Shown here: positions 58,641 through 64,000 of the stretch, in pieces | How the letters are laid out: every line of letters starts with the position of its first letter | How positions within the stretch are numbered: position 1 is the stretch's first letter | Assembly: GCA_038258215.1 (NCBI GenBank) | Contig: JBBSQC010000007.1 | Span: 62,001-126,000, forward strand | Reading direction: 5' to 3' | From: Fodinibacter sp038258215 | GTDB lineage: Bacteria > Actinomycetota > Actinomycetes > Actinomycetales > Dermatophilaceae | Length of the DNA: 64,000 nucleotides | Program-made: the position numbers and the translations under genes | The notes under the pieces: model-generated | Databases searched by the model: none | What the model saw: only the letters and a program-made list of their open reading frames with translations | Told to the model about the DNA's origin: nothing

Positions 58641-59162
58641 TCAGGCGCCGAGGTCGTGGCGGAGGGTCTCGACGTGGGTGGTGGCGTCGAGGTCGTGCTC
58701 CACTGAGCTCACCCGGCCGTCGGCGTCGACGACGAAGGTGGACCGGAGGGGCCCGACCATGTCCTTGCCTGCGACGACCTTGGGCCCGTAGGCGCCCCAG
58801 CGGATCGCGCTGGCGTGCTCGGGGTCGGACAACAGGTCGTGGTCGACCCCGTTGGCCTCGGCGAAGTCCTTGAGCACGGCCACGGGGTCTCCGCTCACAC
58901 CGACCAGCTGGTAGCCGGCTCGGGCGAGGGGCACCTGGCTGTCCCGGAAGTCGCACACCTCGGTGGTGCACCCGGGGGTGAAGGCCTTGGGGAAGAAGTA
59001 CACGATGACCGGGGTGCCGCTGAGATCGGTCAGGGAGCGCGGCTCGCCGTGCTGGTTGGTGAGGGCGAGCGGGGGTGCCAGGTCCCCGACGCGCACCGTG
59101 GCTCGGCCCGGTGTGGTGTCCGGCGTGTCGTCCGGTGTGGTGTCCGGTGTGGTGTCAGTCAT
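58641..59162 (-). CDS. bcp: Peroxiredoxin, BCP/PrxQ type
   Basis: 173 aa thiol peroxidase. Residues 1-20 are a Thr/Pro/Asp repeat (TTPDTTPDDTPDTTP) made of tandem ACACCGGAC-type units; the thioredoxin fold follows with peroxidatic Cys in FTPGCTTEVCDFRD, the resolving Cys five residues later, as in PrxQ. It sits in the urate oxidase operon, where it would scavenge the H2O2 formed. Overlaps the preceding aldolase-like gene by four bases. Confidence 0.93.
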   Translation of the reverse strand: MTDTTPDTTPDDTPDTTPGRATVRVGDLAPPLALTNQHGEPRSLTDLSGTPVIVYFFPKAFTPGCTTEVCDFRDSQVPLARAGYQLVGVSGDPVAVLKDFAEANGVDHDLLSDPEHASAIRWGAYGPKVVAGKDMVGPLRSTFVVDADGRVSSVEHDLDATTHVETLRHDLGA

Positions 59163-60445
59163 GGCGTCCTCCGGATGCCCTCGGTGTCGGAGCGGGGGCG
59201 GGCCAGGGCGGCCACCGCCTCCGGGTCCAGGCCGGTGTCGGCGTGGAGCTCGGCGCCCTCAATGGCACCGCAAGCGTGCCCACGCTGCAGGTACCGGGCC
59301 AGGGCGCGCGCCGTCGCGGGCTCGTCCATGATCCCCGAGCCGCTGCGCGAGACGTAGTTGGCGAGCCGGGTCGCGGCCCGCTCGTATCCGGCGCGGTAGA
59401 AGGCGAAGGTCGCGAGGTAGCGGGTGGGGAGCTGACCGGGGTGCAGGTCCCACCCCTGGTAGAAGCCCCGACCCAGGGCTCGGGTCACCAGGCCGGCGTG
59501 CAGCGCCCAGGCCGAGCGCACGGCATCCGCGGACCCGGTCGGCACGACGTTGGTCGACCCGTCCGACAGGTGCACGCCGGTGCCGGCGACGGCCAGCTGC
59601 ATGACCTGCTTGGCGTGGTCGGCGCCCGGGTGGTCCGAGGCCTGGAACTCAGCAGAGATCCCGAGGGACGCGCTGTAGTCGTAGGTGCCGTAGTGCAGCG
59701 AAGTGACGCGGCCCTTCCCGGCGTGCACGGCGCGGGCCAGGGGGGTGGACCCGTCGGCGCCGAGGATCAGCTGGGGTGTCTCGACCTGGATCTCGAAGCC
59801 CAGGTCGCCGGCGGCGAGACCGTGGGCGGACTCCAGCGCCTCGCAGACCGAGACCATCGAGTCGACCTGGCCGACCGTGCTGACCTTGGGGAAGGTGAGC
59901 ACGAGCTGCGACGGGACCTGCCCGGTGCGGGCGAGCAGCGCGCCGAGGAAGAGGTCCAGTGTGCGGATGCCGCGGCGACGGGTCGGCTCCTCGAAGCACT
60001 TGAAGCGGATGCCGACGAAGTCCGGGGCCGTCCCGGCCTCCAGGGCGTCGGCCACACGGTCGGCGGCGGACACGGCATCCGCGTCCTCGGTGGCCTCGCC
60101 GCGGTCGCCGTAGCCGTCCTCGAAGTCCAGGCGGAGGTCCTCGATCGGCGCGGTGCGCAGCTTGGCGTCCACGCGGTCGCAGACCTGCGCCGCGAGGGAG
60201 TCGTCGAGGCCGAGGTCGGCGGCCAACGCGGCCATGCCCCCGTGCTCACCGACGAGAGCGAGCGCCTGCTCGCCCCACGCCAGGGGCAGTTCGGTGGTGT
60301 AGCGGTCGGCCGGGACGTAGACGGTGTGCACCGGCTGGCGCCGACCGTCGTCGCCGGGGTAGGCGTCGGTGAGCAGGGCGTCGGTCTCGCGCAGCGACGC
60401 GTCGACATCGGCGAGGAAGGACTCACCCAGCATGGGCTCGGGCAT
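59159..60445 (-). CDS. HpcH/HpaI-aldolase-like protein (DUF6986 type)
   Basis: 428 aa. A TIM-barrel protein of the citrate-lyase beta/aldolase superfamily: LRLDFEDGYGDRG (metal Asp/Glu), VGIRFKCFEEPTRRRGIRTLDLFLGALL, VLTFPKVSTVGQVD, FEIQVETPQLIL and TSLHYGTYDYSASLGI. Actinobacterial members usually follow malate synthase. Predicted C-C lyase acting on a glyoxylate- or pyruvate-derived acid; the exact reaction is unknown. One base separates it from aceB. Confidence 0.8.
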   Translation of the reverse strand: MPEPMLGESFLADVDASLRETDALLTDAYPGDDGRRQPVHTVYVPADRYTTELPLAWGEQALALVGEHGGMAALAADLGLDDSLAAQVCDRVDAKLRTAPIEDLRLDFEDGYGDRGEATEDADAVSAADRVADALEAGTAPDFVGIRFKCFEEPTRRRGIRTLDLFLGALLARTGQVPSQLVLTFPKVSTVGQVDSMVSVCEALESAHGLAAGDLGFEIQVETPQLILGADGSTPLARAVHAGKGRVTSLHYGTYDYSASLGISAEFQASDHPGADHAKQVMQLAVAGTGVHLSDGSTNVVPTGSADAVRSAWALHAGLVTRALGRGFYQGWDLHPGQLPTRYLATFAFYRAGYERAATRLANYVSRSGSGIMDEPATARALARYLQRGHACGAIEGAELHADTGLDPEAVAALARPRSDTEGIRRTP

Positions 60446-60446
60446 C

Positions 60447-62045
60447 TCAGACCACCAGCTCGTAGGCCGGGACGGTGAGGAAGTCGACGAACGCCTCGTC
60501 CAGGCAGAGGCTGGAGATGAGCTCCCTGGCCGGCAGGTAGTGCTCGGAGAACGACTGCTCGTCGACCTCGGTGCGCAGCCGCTCGGTCTCCTCGTCGATG
60601 AGGCGCGCCACGAGGTCGCGGGTCACCGTGGCGCCGGTGTCGGAGAGCGTGACGTCGTTGGCGATGAGCTGCCACACCTGGGAGCGCGAGATCTCGGCGG
60701 TGGCCGCGTCCTCCATGAGGTTGTGGATGGCGACGGCACCGTTGCCCGAGAGCCAGACCGCTGTGTAGGCGAGCGCGACGTAGATGTTGGCGCGCAGCCC
60801 CTCCTCGGTGTTGGACCCCTGCGCCGAGCTGACGTCGAGGAGGTCACGTGCAGACACCTCGACCTCGTCCCGTCGGCGGTCGACCTGGTTGGGCTGGTCG
60901 CCCAGCACGCCGTCGAAGACCTCGCGGCACACGGGGACCAGGTCCGGGTGGGCGACCCAGGAGCCGTCGAAACCGTCGCCGGCCTCGCGGGTCTTGTCGG
61001 CCCGAACCTTGGCGAAGGCGGCCGCGTTGACCTCCTCGTCCCGCCGGCTGGGGATGAAGGCAGCCATGCCGCCCATCGCGAAGGCTCCCCGCTTGTGGCA
61101 GGTCTTGACGAGCAGCTCGGTGTAGGCGCGCATGAACGGCGCTGTCATGGTGATGTCGGCACGGTCGACGAGGACGTACTGCGGGCCGGCGTCACGGAAG
61201 AACTTGATGATGCTGAAGAGGTAGTCCCAGCGGCCGGCGTTCAGGCCCGAGGCGTGCTCGCGCAGCTCGTAGAGGATCTCCTCCATCTCGAAGGCCGCGG
61301 GGATGGTCTCGATGAGCACCGTGGCCCGGACGGTTCCGTGCGGGATGTCCAGCTCGGCCTCGGCGAAGGTGAAGACGTCGTTCCAGAGGCGGGCCTCGAG
61401 GTGGCTCTCCATCTTGGGCAGGTAGTAGAACGGACCGTGCCCGTTGTCGATGAGCTGCTGGGCGAGGTGGAAGAAGTGCAGGCCGAAGTCGACCAGGGCA
61501 CCGACGCCGCGGGAGCCGTCGACGAGCACGTGCGCCTCGTCGAGGTGCCAGCCGCGGGGCCGCGTGACGACCACGGCGAGCGGGGCGTCGTCGCGCAGCC
61601 GGTACTCGCGCCCGTCGTCATTGGTGAACGACAGGGTGCCGCGGGCGGCGTCGCGCAGGTTGCGGATCGCGGAGACCACGTTGGGCCAGGTCGGGGCACT
61701 GGCGTCCTCGAGGTCGGCGAGCCAGACCTTGGCACCGGAGTTCAGGGCGTTGATCGCCATCTTCTCCGGCGTGGCCGGCCCGGTCATCTCGACCCGGCGA
61801 TCCCGGAGCGCCGGCGGGGCCGGAGCCACGACCCACTCGCTGGATCGGACGTCGGCGGTCTCGGGGAGGAAGTCCAGCCCCCCGTTGGACACGGCGTGCG
61901 CCCGGTGCGTGGCGCGTGCTCCGAGCAGCTCGTCGCGCCGGGCTGCGAAGCGCTGGTGGAGGGCCTCGACGAAGGCGAGCGCCTCCGGGGTGAGGATCTC
62001 CTCGGCGCCCGGGACGGGGCGGGGGTCGGTGACGTCGATGCTCAT
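60447..62045 (-). CDS. aceB: Malate synthase A
   Basis: 532 aa, condensing glyoxylate and acetyl-CoA to malate. A-type length and motifs: EMTGPATPEKMAINALNSGAKVWLADLEDASAPTWPNVV, VVTRPRGWHLDEAHV, LIETIPAAFEMEEILYELREHASGLNAGRWDY, and MGGMAAFIPSR. Its ATG overlaps the malic enzyme stop by four bases. No isocitrate lyase is in this window, so the glyoxylate source here is ureide catabolism, not the glyoxylate shunt. Confidence 0.95.
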   Translation of the reverse strand: MSIDVTDPRPVPGAEEILTPEALAFVEALHQRFAARRDELLGARATHRAHAVSNGGLDFLPETADVRSSEWVVAPAPPALRDRRVEMTGPATPEKMAINALNSGAKVWLADLEDASAPTWPNVVSAIRNLRDAARGTLSFTNDDGREYRLRDDAPLAVVVTRPRGWHLDEAHVLVDGSRGVGALVDFGLHFFHLAQQLIDNGHGPFYYLPKMESHLEARLWNDVFTFAEAELDIPHGTVRATVLIETIPAAFEMEEILYELREHASGLNAGRWDYLFSIIKFFRDAGPQYVLVDRADITMTAPFMRAYTELLVKTCHKRGAFAMGGMAAFIPSRRDEEVNAAAFAKVRADKTREAGDGFDGSWVAHPDLVPVCREVFDGVLGDQPNQVDRRRDEVEVSARDLLDVSSAQGSNTEEGLRANIYVALAYTAVWLSGNGAVAIHNLMEDAATAEISRSQVWQLIANDVTLSDTGATVTRDLVARLIDEETERLRTEVDEQSFSEHYLPARELISSLCLDEAFVDFLTVPAYELVV

Positions 62046-63508
62046 GATGCGGCTCCGGTCGGGGTCGAGGTCGAGGTCGGGGTCGGGGTCGGGATGGTGG
62101 CCTGGGGCGCCTCGTCGAGGTCCGCGGTGGTGCCGCTCGCCCGGACGACGGCCGCCGCCACGTCGAGAGCCACCCTGGGGTCGAAGACGCTCGGCACGAT
62201 GTAGCTGGCGTTGAGCTCGTCGGCGCTGACACAGTTGGCGATGGCGTTGGCGGCCGCGACGAGCATCGAGGTGGTGATCTCGTTGGCGCCGGCGTCCAGG
62301 AGGCCGCGGAAGAGACCCGGGAACGCGAGCACGTTGTTGATCTGGTTGGGGAAGTCGCTGCGGCCGGTGGCGACGACGGTCGCGTGCTTCGCGGCATCCA
62401 GCGGGTGGATCTCGGGGTCCGGGTTGGCCAGGGCGAAGACGACCGCGTCGGAGGCCATGGTGGCCACGTGGTCAGCGGTCAGGAGGTTGGGCGCGGACAC
62501 CCCGATGAACACGTCGGCCCCGACGAGCACGTCGTGCAGCGAGCCGGATGCCGCCTCCGGGTTGGTGTTGTCGGCGATCCACTGGCGGTGCTCGTCGGTG
62601 TAGCTCGCGCCGCGGTGCAGGGCCCCGGAGCGGTCGCAGGCGATGATGTTGGTGGCTCCCTCGGCGTGCAGGAGGCGGATGATCGCGTGTCCTGCGGCAC
62701 CGGCCCCGCTGACGACGATCTTCACCGCCGCCATGTCCTTGTCCACGACGCGCAGCGCGTTGATCAGCGCGGACAGGACGACGATCGCGGTGCCGTGCTG
62801 GTCGTCGTGGAAGACGGGGATGTCGAGCTCGTCGCGGAGCCGGCGCTCGATCTCGAAGCAGCGGGGGGCAGCGATGTCCTCGAGGTTGATCCCGCCGTAG
62901 ACCGGGGCCATCGCCTTGACGATCATGATGATCTCCTCGGTGTCGGTCGTGTCCAGGCACACCGGCCACGCGTCGACGTCGGCGAACCGCTTGAACAGGG
63001 CCGCCTTCCCCTCCATGACCGGCAGGGCCGCGGCGGCGCCGATGTTGCCGAGGCCGAGCACCGCCGTGCCGTCGGTGACCACGGCCACCGTGTTGCGCTT
63101 GATCGTCAGCCGGCGGGCGTCCTCGGGGTTGGCGGCGATGGCCAGGCAGATCCGGGCGACGCCGGGGGTGTAGGCGCGGGAGAGGTCGTCGCGGTTGCGC
63201 AGGAGGACCTTGGACTCGACCGAGAGCTTGCCGCCGAGGTGCATGAGGAAGGTGCGGTCGCTGACCTTGAGCACGTGCACCCCGTCGAGGGCGTCCACGG
63301 CGGCGGCCACCGACGCCGCGTGCTCGTCACCCTCGGTGTTGCACGTCATGTCGACGACGAGGTCGCGGTGGCTGGACTCGACGATGTCGAGCGCGGTGAT
63401 CTCGGCTCCTGCGGCCGCGGCGGCCGCGGTCAGCTCGGAGGTGGCACCGAAGCCGGCCGGGGCGGAGACACGCATCGTGATGGCGTGACCGGGACTGGGA
63501 CGTGACAT
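62042..63508 (-). CDS. NAD(P)-malic enzyme with N-terminal ACT domain
   Basis: 488 aa. Residues ~8-90 form an ACT regulatory domain (ITALDIVESSHRDLVVDM, LDGVHVLKVSDRTFLMHLGG); the catalytic part has SRAYTPGVARICLAI (Tyr), VVTDGTAVLGLGNIG, LEDIAAPRCFEIERRL, VFHDDQHGTAIVV and the Rossmann segment KIVVSGAGAAGHAI. The end is a Thr/Pro/Ser repeat. Decarboxylates malate to pyruvate. First gene of the operon down to urate oxidase, behind the AllR sites. Confidence 0.93.
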   Translation of the reverse strand: MSRPSPGHAITMRVSAPAGFGATSELTAAAAAAGAEITALDIVESSHRDLVVDMTCNTEGDEHAASVAAAVDALDGVHVLKVSDRTFLMHLGGKLSVESKVLLRNRDDLSRAYTPGVARICLAIAANPEDARRLTIKRNTVAVVTDGTAVLGLGNIGAAAALPVMEGKAALFKRFADVDAWPVCLDTTDTEEIIMIVKAMAPVYGGINLEDIAAPRCFEIERRLRDELDIPVFHDDQHGTAIVVLSALINALRVVDKDMAAVKIVVSGAGAAGHAIIRLLHAEGATNIIACDRSGALHRGASYTDEHRQWIADNTNPEAASGSLHDVLVGADVFIGVSAPNLLTADHVATMASDAVVFALANPDPEIHPLDAAKHATVVATGRSDFPNQINNVLAFPGLFRGLLDAGANEITTSMLVAAANAIANCVSADELNASYIVPSVFDPRVALDVAAAVVRASGTTADLDEAPQATIPTPTPTSTSTPTGAAS

Positions 63509-63537
63509 GGGGGTCCTTCCAAGGGGATCGTCGCTGA

Positions 63538-63573
63538 TTCCGTATGGTGGATATTACTTTCTGCTGTATGGAA
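63538..63573. promoter_or_regulatory. AllR operator pair before the malic enzyme operon
   Basis: Sites 63538-63552 (TTCC-N7-GGAT) and 63559-63573 (TTCT-N7-GGAA), written on the plus strand, start 21 bp apart, as in the uraD and hyi regions. They overlap the promoter of the minus-strand operon. Confidence 0.7.
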
Positions 63574-63580
63574 TCCGCAA
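63551..63580 (-). promoter_or_regulatory. Candidate promoter of the malic enzyme-aceB-uricase operon
   Basis: Minus strand TTGCGG (63580-63575), 18-base spacer, TAATAT (63556-63551), about 43 bases before the ATG at 63508. The spacer and -10 are covered by the operator pair. Confidence 0.5.
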
Positions 63581-63748
63581 CCGGCTGATGGGGGCACGGG
63601 AAGTGACCTCTGTCACAGTCTGTCGAACCAGACGTGCACAGGCGAGGAGGAAGGCGTGCCGCGTGGCCCCCATCCCTGCGGGAGTACCGTCGAGGGAGTG
63701 ACCGGCATCCGACGCCGTGCCCGGTGTGCACCGAGGAGGACCACAGCC

Positions 63749-64000
63749 ATGAGCTTCGACAACCCACAGGGCACCCACGGCGCACGGCAGCCGAAAGGCC
63801 GTCTGACGGCCTGGTTCAACCGGCTGATGGCCAGGCGGGCCGGCACGAGCGGGTCGATGATGGGCATGGACGTGCTCAAGCTGACCACCATCGGCCGCAA
63901 GAGCGGCGAGGAGCGGACCACGCCGCTCGCCCGGTTCCCCGGCCCCGACGGCAGCTACCTCGTCGTGGCCTCGGCCGCCGGCGCCCAGCGCAACCCGGCG
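63749..64000 (+). CDS. Ddn-like deazaflavin (F420)-dependent nitroreductase family protein, 3' end missing
   Basis: 84 residues visible before the window ends. The N-terminal region (LTAWFNRLMARRAG) leads to LKLTTIGRKSGEERTTPLARFPG and YLVVASAAGAQRNPA, the start of the split-barrel fold typical of Ddn/F420-dependent quinone or nitro reductases of actinobacteria. GAGGAGGACC precedes the ATG. It diverges from the malic enzyme operon with 240 bp between, which hold the AllR operators. Confidence 0.82.
   Translation, partial: MSFDNPQGTHGARQPKGRLTAWFNRLMARRAGTSGSMMGMDVLKLTTIGRKSGEERTTPLARFPGPDGSYLVVASAAGAQRNPA

Overview
The window is chromosomal DNA of a high-GC actinobacterium. Almost every codon ends in G or C, GTG starts are common, ATGA/GTGA/TGATG start-stop overlaps are frequent, and the gene families are actinobacterial (ANTAR, RsbW-like ATPases, SigB/SigF-type sigma factor, DUF3618, DUF7218, Ddn-like F420 enzyme). 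The gene mix fits Micrococcales, perhaps Intrasporangiaceae, but the genus is inference. No rRNA, tRNA, phage, transposase or plasmid gene was recognised.

Layout. (1) 1-6.1 kb: a minus-strand amino-sugar/sialic-acid operon (ABC solute-binding protein, two permeases, GntR regulator, ROK kinase, nanE, nagB running off the left edge) with two operator-like sites in front. (2) 6.1-12.7 kb: a gene-poor gap with a long perfect inverted repeat, a hemerythrin, an MFS transporter, gabT, and a response regulator and histidine kinase that converge and overlap at their 3' ends. (3) 13-42 kb: a stress and regulation district with an alternative sigma factor, three near-identical RsbW-like ATPases, a GAF-ANTAR protein, two related LuxR-type regulators, Hsp20 with a divergent MerR regulator, a membrane-stress operon ending in YihY, CsbD and a large catalase. 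Seven sites of the form GTTT/GTGT-N15-16-GGGTAC/T lie in front of genes here, so the district looks like a general-stress regulon sitting beside its own sigma factor. An acyl-CoA dehydrogenase/PIG-L-methyltransferase pair, an ADH-SDR-SRPBCC operon and a phytoene-desaturase-like oxidoreductase are interspersed.

(4) 43.3-63.6 kb: a nearly complete purine to glyoxylate to central metabolism module. A minus-strand operon (malic enzyme, malate synthase, aldolase-like protein, peroxiredoxin, NCS2 permease, urate oxidase) and plus-strand units (uraD-uraH; hyi-glxR-gcl-glxK-allB-allE; allR) would take up and oxidise urate, remove the H2O2, open the ring to allantoin, hydrolyse it, and convert glyoxylate either to glycerate (Gcl-Hyi/GlxR-GlxK) or to malate and pyruvate. 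All four transcription units carry copies of TTCC-N7-GGAA, usually as pairs exactly 21 bp apart, and the three plus-strand copies start at the last base of the -10 box. This is probably the operator of the IclR-type regulator AllR. aceE (pyruvate dehydrogenase E1) interrupts the module; between allR and aceE lies a striking array of six 32-bp quasi-palindromes.

(5) The right edge holds the start of a Ddn-like deazaflavin-dependent oxidoreductase.

The items most deserving a second look are the 32-bp repeat array (52828-53140), the phased AllR operator pairs, the seven SigB-type promoters around one sigma gene and three orphan RsbW-like proteins, and the 11-bp tandem repeat before the TetR gene.
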